Of a stretch of 64,000 bases of DNA, positions 18,121 through 26,041 are shown in pieces (position 1 is the stretch's first letter; each line of letters starts with the position of its first letter). Both the position numbers and the translations under genes were made by a program. This DNA comes from Corynebacterium sp. CNJ-954. GTDB taxonomy: Bacteria > Actinomycetota > Actinomycetes > Mycobacteriales > Mycobacteriaceae. The stretch is from NCBI RefSeq assembly GCF_001942345.1, contig NZ_MKKI01000045.1:124001-188000 (forward strand). The letters are read 5' to 3'. The notes beneath the pieces are model-generated. The model was not told the DNA's origin, made no database searches, and was given only the letters and a program-made list of their open reading frames with translations.

Positions 18121-19059
18121 TTATCGGCTGGCGACGGAGATCGGTGCGGGCATGTGCAGGGCGATCTGTGATTCGGTGGCGACGTCGAGCTGCATCGGCC
18201 GGATGAACTCCAGCGAGCGGACATCGTCGGAGACCCGGCCGGAGCCGAGGGTGAGGTCAATGCCACGGGGGAACATCGTGACCCCGCCGGAGAGCACGTT
18301 GGTCTGGGTGAGCGTGGAGTGCCAGTTCTCGCCGATCTGCGTGTACGAGGTGAGGGAGCCGACCTTCTCGCCGCTGCGGTAGCGCTTCTGCTTCGGGGTG
18401 GACGCGGTGAGGGAGATGTCGTTGGTGCCGTTGTCGTTGAAGACCTGGGCGGAGACACGCCTGTCGTCGATGTTCACGTCGATGTCGGTCCGCCACTTCG
18501 GGAAGCCGTATCCGTCGTGACCGCGGACCTGCGCGATGTCGGTGTTGACCGGCAGTGACAGGACGTAGGCGTGGAGGTGGTTGTTGCCGAGTCCGGTGAC
18601 GAGATCGGCGACACCGACCTTGCCGTGGCGGGCGGGGCGTACGGCCACGCCGACGGCGGTCTCGGTGTAGAAGTCGATGTCGGCGACGTCGTAGCGGAAG
18701 AACATGACGAATCCGAGGGCGATGCCGGGGGCGACTTCCAGCGGGTCGAGTTCGGCGGGCAGACGCTTGCGTGCGGCGCTGGACTTGGCGAGGAAGGCGA
18801 CGCGGGCGGTGGAGTTACGGTAGTAGAAGTTCGGCGTCAGGGTCTCGCCGATGGGGGAGTCGACCTTGGTCTTGGTGAGTGTGCGGAAGAAGTCGACGCT
18901 GCTGACCCGTGGGTCCTCCGCGATGGCGTCGAGGTCGGGGTCCATCCGGTAGCGGTCGTAGAGGCCACCCTTGGGGACTTCGACGGTGCGGTTCCCGAGG
19001 GTGACGGAGACGGTTCCGGTGGAGTGGGATGCAGAGGAGGTGTTGGACGAGGAAGACAT
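18121..19059 (-). CDS. Acetoacetate decarboxylase-family protein
   Basis: 312-residue member of the acetoacetate decarboxylase fold. The GHDGYGFPKWRTDI stretch contains the lysine position that forms the Schiff base in true decarboxylases. The protein is longer than the ~245-residue clostridial enzyme, with a Ser/Thr-rich N-terminal extension. Many such homologues act as dehydratase/aldolases or have unknown roles, so decarboxylation is not assured. AAAGGG precedes the ATG at 19059. First gene of the operon, 45-72 nt downstream of a near-consensus promoter. Confidence 0.8.
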   Translation of the reverse strand: MSSSSNTSSASHSTGTVSVTLGNRTVEVPKGGLYDRYRMDPDLDAIAEDPRVSSVDFFRTLTKTKVDSPIGETLTPNFYYRNSTARVAFLAKSSAARKRLPAELDPLEVAPGIALGFVMFFRYDVADIDFYTETAVGVAVRPARHGKVGVADLVTGLGNNHLHAYVLSLPVNTDIAQVRGHDGYGFPKWRTDIDVNIDDRRVSAQVFNDNGTNDISLTASTPKQKRYRSGEKVGSLTSYTQIGENWHSTLTQTNVLSGGVTMFPRGIDLTLGSGRVSDDVRSLEFIRPMQLDVATESQIALHMPAPISVASR

Positions 19060-19083
19060 GGCGTGGAGCCCTTTCGCGAGTTG

Positions 19084-19131
19084 ACGGTGCTTACATCGAC
19101 GAACCGTAGTCCGGTGCGTGAGCAGTGTCAA
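19084..19131 (-). promoter_or_regulatory. Promoter and candidate operator of the ADC-ALDH-SDR-QOR operon
   Basis: On the minus strand TTGACA (19126-19131), a 17-nt spacer and TACGGT (19103-19108). Immediately downstream lies ATGTAAGCACCGT (plus strand ACGGTGCTTACAT, 19084-19096), identical over 13 bases to part of the operator candidate at 11029-11047. Confidence 0.7.
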
Positions 19132-19149
19132 CATCTGCGCGGAAAATGT

Positions 19150-19842
19150 TCAGTCCAGTGAGAACTGCCGGGCGGTGGAGGTCGCCCAACGGTCGAGGAA
19201 CTCCGGGCCGAATGTGGTGAAGTCGCTGCCGAGCTGGTTGAACACCTCGGCGCTGACCGTGCCGATGAGGCTGATCCAGGCGTCGACACCGGCGGCGAGG
19301 AGTTGCGGAGGGAGCTGCGCCATTCCGAGTTCGCCGGCGGAGGACTGGAGCTCCGCCGCAAGCGCTGTGGACGGTGGTGGCGTGGGGGCCTGGTCACTGA
19401 GTGTCCCACGGGAGAGGATCTCCAGGAGGGCGACCATCACCCGGGTGCCCGCGGGGGTGGTCTCGTCCGGCGGGGCTGCGTAGCCCGGCACCGGCGTGCC
19501 GTAGATCAACGCCCACCGCGAGGGGTTGGCGACGGCCCACGAGCGGACCCGGTGTGCCAGCGAACTGAGCCGGGAAAACTGTCCTGCGTCATCGCTGTGG
19601 GGCAGGGGGACGGTGGCGTCGGCCAGGTCGTTGTAGGCGTCGATGACGAGCAGCGTCACCAGCTCGTCCCGGTTCTTCACGTGGCGGTACACGGCCGAGG
19701 ATGCGACGCCGAGCCCGCGGGCGATCTCCCGGACCGAGAGGTCGGCCGCGCTACGGGTGGCCAGTTGTTCGCGTCCGAGCCGGAGGATGCCGTCGCGCAT
19801 CTCGGCGCGTGCCTGGGCGTGGGTGCGGCGTGGCTGGTTCAT
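19150..19842 (-). CDS. TetR/AcrR-family transcriptional regulator
   Basis: 230-residue TetR regulator. HTH: SVREIARGLGVASSAVYRHVKNRDELVTLLV; the C-terminal half (SLAHRVRSWAVANPSRWALIYGTPVPGY) is the WHG/TetR_C_33 type. I start at the ATG at 19842, which begins MNQPRRTHAQARAEM. It lies upstream of, and on the same strand as, the decarboxylase operon, which has its own promoter in the 90-bp gap, and divergent from the epimerase-like gene. Either unit could be its target. Palindromic sites lie in the divergent gap. Confidence 0.87.
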   Translation of the reverse strand: MNQPRRTHAQARAEMRDGILRLGREQLATRSAADLSVREIARGLGVASSAVYRHVKNRDELVTLLVIDAYNDLADATVPLPHSDDAGQFSRLSSLAHRVRSWAVANPSRWALIYGTPVPGYAAPPDETTPAGTRVMVALLEILSRGTLSDQAPTPPPSTALAAELQSSAGELGMAQLPPQLLAAGVDAWISLIGTVSAEVFNQLGSDFTTFGPEFLDRWATSTARQFSLD

Positions 19843-19884
19843 GTCGTCGAGTGTTCCACGGGATCCCGGCGGCGACAAGAAAGT

Positions 19885-19950
19885 GAGCACTGCTCTTGAT
19901 ATTGGCGGCACCAGGCAGTAGCGTCAGGGTTCAAATAGAGAGCGCTGATC
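19885..19950. promoter_or_regulatory. Palindromic sites in the TetR/epimerase divergent region
   Basis: GAGCACTGCTC (19885-19895) is a perfect palindrome, and the similar GAGAGCGCTGATC (19938-19950) lies 53 bp further, close to the RBS GGAGG of the epimerase-like gene. They are candidate TetR half-operators. Confidence 0.4.
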
Positions 19951-19969
19951 ACAATATGGAGGACTCATC

Positions 19970-20923
19970 ATGCGGTACGTCATCACCGGAGCAGGTCAGA
20001 TCGGTCGCCAGCTCGCTCGGGACCTGCTCGACGCCGGGCACCATGTCACCGTGATTCGTCGAGGAACCGAGGTCGAGGACGGGGCGGAACTCATGCAGGG
20101 GGACGCCGGCGACCGCACCCTGATGGAACGTGCCGTCGCCGGTGACGGCGACACCGCGTCCGCGATCTTCCACTGCATTCACACGGCCTACGATTCGACC
20201 GCGTGGCGCCGGGACCTCCCGCACCGCGAGCAGGTGGTGATGGACGTGGCGGCGGACGTCGGCATCCCCGTCGTGTTCCCGGAGTCCGTCTACGCCTTCG
20301 GCACCCGCGCCCGGGATCTCAGCGAACCACTGACGTCGGACGCCGTAGCCCCCGTCTCGCCCCTGGGTGCGGTGCGCGCGGAACTCCTTGCTGCCCGGCG
20401 GTCACACCCCGCCCGGACGGTGTCTGTGGTGGCGGCGGATCTCGTCGGCCCCACCGCAGAGTCGAGCTCCTCAGTCTTCCATCTTCTGGTGTTCGGCCCG
20501 GCAGGTGCCGGACGGACAGCCTGGGTGCTGGGCGACCCGGATGTGGAACGGTCGATGACGACGATCCCGGACCTCACGTCGGCGATGGCCACCGCCGCCG
20601 AGGAGGCGGGCGCCCTCGCCACGGACGGTGACGCCGTCCTGACGGCACCGTCCACCGGTCCGTTGCCGCAGCGGACGATGGCCGAGGACATCGCGCGGGC
20701 TGCCGGCGTCCGACGTCGACCGGTACGGAAGACGCCGTGGTGGGTGGTGCGGCTGGCGGGGTTCTTCTCCGCGACGATGCGCGAGCTCCACGGCAACCGC
20801 GACCTGTGGGATGCTCCGGCGGTGATCCGCCCCGGCATCCTGCAGACCGGCTACGGAATCACGCCGGCAACCTGGGATGACGTGGCCCGCGACACCGTCG
20901 GCAGGGCACCGTCCGCAGATTAG
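19970..20923 (+). CDS. NAD(P)-binding epimerase/dehydratase-like protein
   Basis: 317-residue extended-SDR/atypical NAD(P)-binding protein. It begins MRYVITGAGQIGRQLARDLLDAGH, a GxGxxG Rossmann start, and contains FPESVYAFG in place of the classical YxxxK site, so catalytic activity as an epimerase is doubtful; NmrA-type sensor or reductase roles are possible. GGAGG stands before the ATG. Its stop overlaps that of the convergent next gene (TTAG). Possibly controlled by the adjacent divergent TetR. Confidence 0.75.
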   Translation: MRYVITGAGQIGRQLARDLLDAGHHVTVIRRGTEVEDGAELMQGDAGDRTLMERAVAGDGDTASAIFHCIHTAYDSTAWRRDLPHREQVVMDVAADVGIPVVFPESVYAFGTRARDLSEPLTSDAVAPVSPLGAVRAELLAARRSHPARTVSVVAADLVGPTAESSSSVFHLLVFGPAGAGRTAWVLGDPDVERSMTTIPDLTSAMATAAEEAGALATDGDAVLTAPSTGPLPQRTMAEDIARAAGVRRRPVRKTPWWVVRLAGFFSATMRELHGNRDLWDAPAVIRPGILQTGYGITPATWDDVARDTVGRAPSAD

Positions 20924-21720
20924 GCGGAGTCGTCGGCGGAGAGATCCTTCCAGTCACCGAGCAGCTCACGGGTCGTGTCCGCCAGTGCCGCCTGCAACAA
21001 CGGGCCGAAGGAGATCCGGCCGACCCCTGCGCGGGCGGCGTCGGCGAAGCTCATCGAGCCGGGAATCGCACCTGTGCGTGGGTGGGCCGTGACGTTCACG
21101 GGGGTGGAGACCTCGTCGAGGATGCGCTGCAGTGCGTCGGTGGAGGGGATCAGCACCGGGTACAGGGAGTCCGCGCCCGCGTCCTCCAGGAGCCGGAGGC
21201 GGGTCAGGGCGTCGTCGAGCTTGGCCTCGTCGTCACCGTCCTTGGTGAACGCGTCCGTCCGGCCGTTGATGACCAGGTGCACGTCCTGCGCCTCGGCGGA
21301 TGCGCGTACCGCGCCGATGTAGGCGGCGTGCTCCTCGGGGCTGCGGTAACGGTCGTCGGAGTGGACCGTGTCCTCGATGTTCACGCCGACGGCACCGGCG
21401 TCCAGCACCTGCTGGACGAGTTCGGCGGGCTGAAGACCGAGCCCGGACTCGACGTCCACCGACACCGGGACACTGACGGCGGCGGTGATCCGTCCGACGA
21501 CCTGGAAGTACAGGTCAACCGGGGTGTTCTCTCCGTCGGGATAGCCGAGGGAGTCGGCCACGGGGTGCGAACCCACGGTGAGGCCGTCGAAGCCGGCGTC
21601 TTCGGCGAGACGAGCGCTCCACACGTCCCACACGGTGGGGAGGACGAGGGGTGCGCTGCGGTGATGGAGGTCGAGGAGGAGTTGGGCCTTCTGGCTGAGT
21701 TCAGCGGTGGTGTGCGACAT
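20920..21720 (-). CDS. Isocitrate lyase/PEP mutase superfamily protein
   Basis: 266-residue TIM-barrel protein of the PEP mutase/isocitrate lyase superfamily. VLPTVWDVWSARLAEDAGFDGLTVGSH, the Mg-binding-type SVDVESGLG, GVNIEDTVH and NGRTDAF are the family landmarks. The lyase catalytic cysteine motif (KKCGH) is not seen, so it belongs to the small 'PEP mutase family' subgroup with unknown substrate. Convergent with the previous gene, sharing overlapping stop codons. Confidence 0.82.
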   Translation of the reverse strand: MSHTTAELSQKAQLLLDLHHRSAPLVLPTVWDVWSARLAEDAGFDGLTVGSHPVADSLGYPDGENTPVDLYFQVVGRITAAVSVPVSVDVESGLGLQPAELVQQVLDAGAVGVNIEDTVHSDDRYRSPEEHAAYIGAVRASAEAQDVHLVINGRTDAFTKDGDDEAKLDDALTRLRLLEDAGADSLYPVLIPSTDALQRILDEVSTPVNVTAHPRTGAIPGSMSFADAARAGVGRISFGPLLQAALADTTRELLGDWKDLSADDSA

Positions 21721-21777
21721 GACGCCACGGTACGCCGATACGGGGTGAGGGTTGAGCCTGACGGTGTTCCGCCCGTG

Positions 21778-22695
21778 TCACGGAGATTCGGTGCACGGTG
21801 GTCTCAATTGCTCGATCCTGGCGTGGAACGCCCGGGCAGCGTTCACCGGCGGTGCCTGCAGTGCCGTCGCCACCTTGACTCGGGCGGCGTCAGTTCGTAC
21901 GCGCTGCTTCTCCTCCCACTCCCTCTTCGTCTGTTCCGAACGACGGTGGTTCCGGATCGCGACGATGCCGATACCGATGCCGATGAGCACGGGCACCCAC
22001 ACCTTGGAGTACTCGGCCAGGAACCCCACCCACCACGGAGCGTCCCAGCTCGGCAGGTTGATGTCGGGCCAGGGGATCGACGGGAGATTGACGGACGGCA
22101 GGTTGATGTCCGGCCACGGAATCGAGGGGAGGTTGATCTCCCAGTCGGGGAGGTACTGGGAGAGCCACTGCCACAACCGGCGTAGCAGTCCTACGATCAG
22201 TGGCCCCAGGACGATGACCCCCAGCGCCCACCCACCCTTGCCGATCCCACCGAGGAGCGGGTAGAGCCACCGCTTGAACGCGGAGCGCTCCATGGCCTGC
22301 TGTCGTTTGGCTGCGCGCGAGCCGGCAGGGGCGTCGAGGAGGACGGCAGTGTCCCGGACGCGGACGGTGATGCTGCGGATCCAGGAGTCCGCCCAGTTGG
22401 ACTCGATCTCCAGGAAAGGCTTGAGGACGGCCTCCTGGTGGCCGTACTCACCGGCGTCGGGCCGCTTCCCGGAGTCGTCGAGTGTCTTCTCCGAGAGGTC
22501 GATCTTGGTGTTGCTCAGCGACTTCTTCCGTGCGATGACGGTGCCCCCGATCCGGACGAGGAGGCGGGGTGAGTCCGAGGTGCTCTTCCCCTGCGGGAAG
22601 TGCGGGTCCAGTGCGCGCAGCTCCCGTCCGGTCCCGGTGGACACCTCGATCCGCCCGAGGGACGGGTGTGTGATGCTCCAGGTCTCTGCGGTCAT
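21778..22695 (-). CDS. Membrane protein with INLPSIPWPD repeats (unknown function)
   Basis: 305-residue protein I do not recognise. The N-terminal ~120 residues are soluble and look like a beta-rich domain (WSITHPSLGRIEVSTGTGRELRAL). Then come a hydrophobic segment (GGWALGVIVLGPLIVGLL), a proline/tryptophan-rich loop with two near-identical copies of INLPSIPWPD plus further NLPS units, a second hydrophobic segment (VWVPVLIGIGIGIVAI) and a charged C-terminal tail with likely coiled-coil character. The ~60-bp DNA repeat behind the loop lies at about 22050-22141. It is followed 13 nt upstream on the same strand by the VOC gene. Confidence 0.7.
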   Translation of the reverse strand: MTAETWSITHPSLGRIEVSTGTGRELRALDPHFPQGKSTSDSPRLLVRIGGTVIARKKSLSNTKIDLSEKTLDDSGKRPDAGEYGHQEAVLKPFLEIESNWADSWIRSITVRVRDTAVLLDAPAGSRAAKRQQAMERSAFKRWLYPLLGGIGKGGWALGVIVLGPLIVGLLRRLWQWLSQYLPDWEINLPSIPWPDINLPSVNLPSIPWPDINLPSWDAPWWVGFLAEYSKVWVPVLIGIGIGIVAIRNHRRSEQTKREWEEKQRVRTDAARVKVATALQAPPVNAARAFHARIEQLRPPCTESP

Positions 22696-22708
22696 CGGCG
22701 TGCACGAA

Positions 22709-23143
22709 TCAGTCGAGACAGAACTCGTTGCCTTCGACGTCCTGCATGACCAGGCAGGACTCGTTCACACCGTCGGCTGGTAACAGCCGCAGACGCCGCG
22801 CACCGAGCGCCTCGAGTCGGGTGGCCTCCGTCTCAAGTGCGGTGACGCGTTCGTCACCGCGCAGCCCCGTCCCCACACGGACGTCGAGGTGCACGCGATT
22901 CTTCACGGTTTTGGGCTCGGGAACGCGCTGGAAGAAGAGTCGCGGCCCGGTCCCCTCGGGATCCTGGCACGCCCAGGCGGAACCCTGGTCCTCCTCGGGG
23001 AGGGAGGCGTTGAAGGCGTCCCAGGAGTCGAAGCCTGATGGCACCGGAGGATCCACGTATCCGAGGGTCGCTTTCCAGAACTCGGCCACTACCATCGGCT
23101 CCCGGCAGTCGAAGGTGATCTGCACCTGCCTTGTCGCACTCAT
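22709..23143 (-). CDS. VOC/glyoxalase-like domain protein
   Basis: 144-residue VOC-superfamily protein of the Glyoxalase_6 type: QITFDCREPMVVAEFWKATLGY opens the first beta-alpha-beta module and NRVHLDVRVG...LVMQDVEGNEFCLD the second. Metal-ligand positions look partly kept (HLD, ...EFCLD). Function unknown; relatives include resistance and isomerase proteins. An upstream ATG at 23164 is also possible; neither has a ribosome site. Confidence 0.75.
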   Translation of the reverse strand: MSATRQVQITFDCREPMVVAEFWKATLGYVDPPVPSGFDSWDAFNASLPEEDQGSAWACQDPEGTGPRLFFQRVPEPKTVKNRVHLDVRVGTGLRGDERVTALETEATRLEALGARRLRLLPADGVNESCLVMQDVEGNEFCLD

Positions 23144-23219
23144 GTTGACCAGCGTAGCCGTCATTGTGGCGTGCAGGGGCGATGGTCGGATGATCGAGGG
23201 CGGGCGCCTGGTTACGGTT

Positions 23220-23288
23220 GGCAGTTTGCCTGGTTTCGCCTTGGCAGATCGCCTAGTAGGATGATGGCAGATTGCCTAGTTTCCGGAA
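23220..23288 (+). repeat. Three tandem 23-bp repeats in front of the DUF4143 gene
   Basis: Units begin at 23220, 23243 and 23266, each opening with GGCAG[A/T]T[T/C]GCCT[A/G]GT, a core with internal GGCA/TGCC symmetry. Two helical turns per unit and the position just upstream of the -10 TAGAAT (23299-23304) suggest a cooperative regulator-binding array. Confidence 0.75.
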
Positions 23289-23310
23289 TACCCCGTGGTA
23301 GAATCCTCAT

Positions 23311-24207
23311 ATGCCGTATAGGACCCGGGGCTTGATGGAACCCTCGGTCTCACTTCGAGAGCTTCTTACGGGTGACCGGCCCGACATCACCGGGAGGTCC
23401 GGGTTCGGATTGTCGGACTACACGGATGAGATCCTACGTTCGGTATTCCCCGGTATTCGCCACCTGCCGGAACGGGCCAGGGATATCCAGCTCGACAGCT
23501 ACCTCTCCAGAATCGTGGAGCGGGAGATGCCGGAGAACGGCATCTCTATCCGCCGTCCGTCAGCTCTTCGGGCGTGGTTGGCCGCATACGGTGCAGCGGT
23601 ATCTTCAGACGCGTCCTATTCGAAGATCCTTGATGCGGCTACCCCTGGAGATGATGAGAAACCTGCCCGCGCCACGGTAGACGCCTACCGTGAGCATCTC
23701 ACCCGGTTGTTCATACTCGATCCGATTCCAGCTTGGGCCCCTGCATTCAATCCTCTGAAGCGGCTCACCCTCGCACCGAAACACCAGTTGGTCGACCCTG
23801 CGCTTGCTGCTCGACTGGTCAGAGTCGGCAGGGACGGATTGCTTCGCGGTGAGGGAGTCCGTGTGGCGGCGGGTGTCGGAACGTGGCTGGGTGCGCTTTT
23901 CGAGTCATCCGTTGCACAGAGCGTTCGTGTGTATGCCGATGCGACTGAGGCAACGACCTCGCATCTCCGAACCCGGGACACCACGCATGAAGTCGACTTG
24001 ATCGTGGAAGGAGGCGATCGCCGTATCGTTGCCGTAGAAGTTAAGTTGGCGGCCAGCGTCAGTGATAAGGACGTGAGGCACCTCAACTGGATCGAAGATC
24101 AACTCGGTGACTAGGTGGCAGATAAAGTACTGGTCACTACGGGAGAGTATGCGTACCGGCGCCCTGACGGAGTTGCCGTGGTTCCGTTCGCCCTGCTTGG
24201 TCCGTGA
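23311..24207 (+). pseudogene. DUF4143 protein lacking its ATPase domain, with an internal stop
   Basis: Intact members are ~400-residue AAA_14 ATPases with a C-terminal DUF4143 domain. Here the start MPYRTR runs directly into GLMEPSVSLRELLTG, which is normally found after the ATPase module, so the Walker A/B part is missing. The DUF4143 part (GFGLSDYTDEILRSVFPGI, SYLSRIVEREMPE, HLTRLFILDPIPAWAP, EVDLIVEGGDRRIVAVEVKLA) is present. The frame stops with TAG at 24112-24114 after LGD, but the same frame then reads VLVTTGEYAYRRPDGVAVVPFALLGP to a TGA at 24207, the expected natural C-terminus. TAGAAT lies 6 nt before the ATG, so transcription would be leaderless. GC is lower than its neighbours. Confidence 0.75.
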
Positions 24208-24243
24208 GTCACTGGACACTGGGGTTATCGGTACGCACAGCCC

Positions 24244-24690
24244 CTAGCGGAAGTTCCCGGCGTGCAGTGCGCCGGCCAGCGGTGCGAGCTCCGGGACGGT
24301 GGACGCCTCGTCCAGCGCGTCCTCGAGCGTGCGGTCGTGGGTGGGACGGGCGGCGTTGAGCAGGTCGCGGCCGTCGTCGGTGAGTTCGGTGTAGATGCCG
24401 CGGCGGTCGTCGTCACAGAGGATGCGGCGCAGCAGTCCACGGTTCTCCAGGCGGCTGACCAGCCGCGTCGTGGCGCTGGGGGAGAGTGCCGCGGCGCGGG
24501 CGAGTTGTGCCATGCGCATGTGCCAGCCGTCCTGGCGGTCCAGGGAGTCCATGACGGCGAACTCGACGACGGACAGGTCGTGGCCGTCCTTCAGCGCCCG
24601 TTCCAGGGCGGTGTCGATCGCGCCGTGCAGGGCGGCGAGCGTGCGCCATCCGCGGGTGCGGACTTCGACGGCGTCGTCGGAGATGCTCAT
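24244..24690 (-). CDS. MarR-family transcriptional regulator
   Basis: 148-residue winged-helix MarR regulator. LSVVEFAVMDSLDRQDGWHMRMAQLARAAALSPSATTRLVSRLENRGLLRRILCDDDRRGIYTELTDDGRDLL covers the DNA-binding domain, including the DDRRG wing, in the order usual for MarR. The frame stays open for another 1.5 kb antisense to the MFS gene, but the ATG at 24690 begins the protein and lies 7 nt after TATAGT (minus strand, 24698-24703), so the transcript is probably leaderless. Divergent from an MFS exporter, which it likely represses. Confidence 0.9.
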   Translation of the reverse strand: MSISDDAVEVRTRGWRTLAALHGAIDTALERALKDGHDLSVVEFAVMDSLDRQDGWHMRMAQLARAAALSPSATTRLVSRLENRGLLRRILCDDDRRGIYTELTDDGRDLLNAARPTHDRTLEDALDEASTVPELAPLAGALHAGNFR

Positions 24691-24697
24691 GCGGACC

Positions 24698-24788
24698 ACT
24701 ATAGCCGACTTGCGCGCATATCCCGCGTGTGCAACTATCTTCAACGTTGCGCGTGCAACTAATGCACATGCAACTGATGCATACGCAA
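24698..24788. promoter_or_regulatory. MarR/MFS divergent control region with GCAAC elements
   Basis: Contains the perfect palindrome GTTGC-GCGT-GCAAC (24746-24759), further GCAACT half-sites at 24731 and 24770, and TGCACATGCA-type symmetry between. The marR -10 TATAGT is at 24698-24703 on the minus strand. Typical layout for MarR autoregulation and control of the exporter. Confidence 0.6.
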
Positions 24789-24807
24789 GGAAAGGACGCT
24801 CCCCACC

Positions 24808-26022
24808 ATGCCCGCTGCGCTCTACGCACTGGCCCTCGGCGGATTCGGCATCGGTCTCACCGAATTCGTGATCATGGGCCTGTTGCCCGAGGTCGCCGTC
24901 GACTTCGGTGTCACCGACACCGCCGCCGGATACCTGATCTCCGGCTACGCACTCTCCGTCGCCGTCGGCGGCATCATCCTGACCGTCGCCCTGCGGGGCC
25001 TGGAACGACGCAAGGCCCTGCTCAGCCTCCTCGTCCTGTTCATCATCGGCAACATGATGTCCGCGCTCGCGCCCACCTATGAATTCATGCTCGCCGGACG
25101 CGTCGTCGCCGCGCTGTGCCACGGTGCCTTCTTCGGTATCGGGGCCGTCGTCGCCGCCGATCTCGTCGCCCCCGCCCGCCGCGCCGGCGCGATCTCCGTC
25201 ATGTTCGCGGGGCTGACCATCGCCAACGTCGCCGGTGTCCCGTTGGGGACATTCATCGGTCAGGCCTTCGGCTGGCGCGCGACCTTCTGGGCCATCACCG
25301 CGATCGGCCTGGTCGCGTTCGCCGCGCTTGCCGCTCTCGTCCCCGCCACGCCGGCGACGGGTGGTTCGGTGCGTCAGGAGTTCGCGTTGTTCCGGTCCCG
25401 GCAGGTCTGGCTGTCGATGGCAGTGACCGTGCTCGGTTACGGCGGCATGTTCGGTGCCTTCACCTACATCGCCTTCACCCTGACCGAGGTCTCCGGGTTC
25501 TCGTCCTCGACGGTGCCGTGGCTGCTCGTCATCTTCGGTGTCGGCCTGTTCGTCGGCAACCTCGCCGGAGGACGTGCCGCCGACCGTAACCTCGGCGCCA
25601 CCCTGATCGTCCTGCTCAGCGTACTCACCGTGATCCTCGTCGTCTTCGCGGCGACGGCGACCAACCAGGTCGCGACCGTGATCGCCCTGGGGTTGATGGG
25701 AGGTGTCGGCTTCGCGACGGTTCCAGGACTGCAGATGCGCATCATGAACTACGCGTCGGACGCCCCGACGTTGGCCTCGGGGGCGAACATCGCCGCCTTC
25801 AACGTCGGCAACGCCGTCGGTGCGTGGATCTCCGGCCTGGCCCTCGCCGCCGGCCTCGGCTACACCTCCCCGCTCTGGGTCGGCGCGGCTGTCACCGTCC
25901 TCGGCCTCGTCCTGCTCATCGTCGCGACACGCCTCCGCGGCGGCGAATTCTCCGGGACGACGGCGGCCTCGACATCGACGACGACGGCTGCCGCCACCCC
26001 CTCCGTCCAGGCACCCGCCTGA
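24808..26022 (+). CDS. MFS drug/metabolite exporter (DHA1, AraJ/Cmx-like)
   Basis: 404-residue MFS transporter with twelve predicted hydrophobic segments. It opens LGGFGIGLTEFVIMGLLPEVA, the signature of the AraJ/Cmx chloramphenicol-efflux group, and has GRVVAALCHGAFFGIGAVVAADLV in segment 4-5 (motif C region). Proton-driven export from the cytosol is expected; substrate unknown. Ser/Thr/Ala-rich C-terminal tail. AAGGAAAGGA precedes the ATG. Divergent MarR with palindromes between. The aldo/keto reductase follows 19 nt later and is probably co-transcribed. Confidence 0.9.
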   Translation: MPAALYALALGGFGIGLTEFVIMGLLPEVAVDFGVTDTAAGYLISGYALSVAVGGIILTVALRGLERRKALLSLLVLFIIGNMMSALAPTYEFMLAGRVVAALCHGAFFGIGAVVAADLVAPARRAGAISVMFAGLTIANVAGVPLGTFIGQAFGWRATFWAITAIGLVAFAALAALVPATPATGGSVRQEFALFRSRQVWLSMAVTVLGYGGMFGAFTYIAFTLTEVSGFSSSTVPWLLVIFGVGLFVGNLAGGRAADRNLGATLIVLLSVLTVILVVFAATATNQVATVIALGLMGGVGFATVPGLQMRIMNYASDAPTLASGANIAAFNVGNAVGAWISGLALAAGLGYTSPLWVGAAVTVLGLVLLIVATRLRGGEFSGTTAASTSTTTAAATPSVQAPA

Positions 26023-26041
26023 TTCACGAAAGAAGACAACC

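Noticed and set aside
23220..23288. The 23-bp repeats as a short CRISPR array
   Set aside because: The units are contiguous with no unique spacers, and no cas gene is present.
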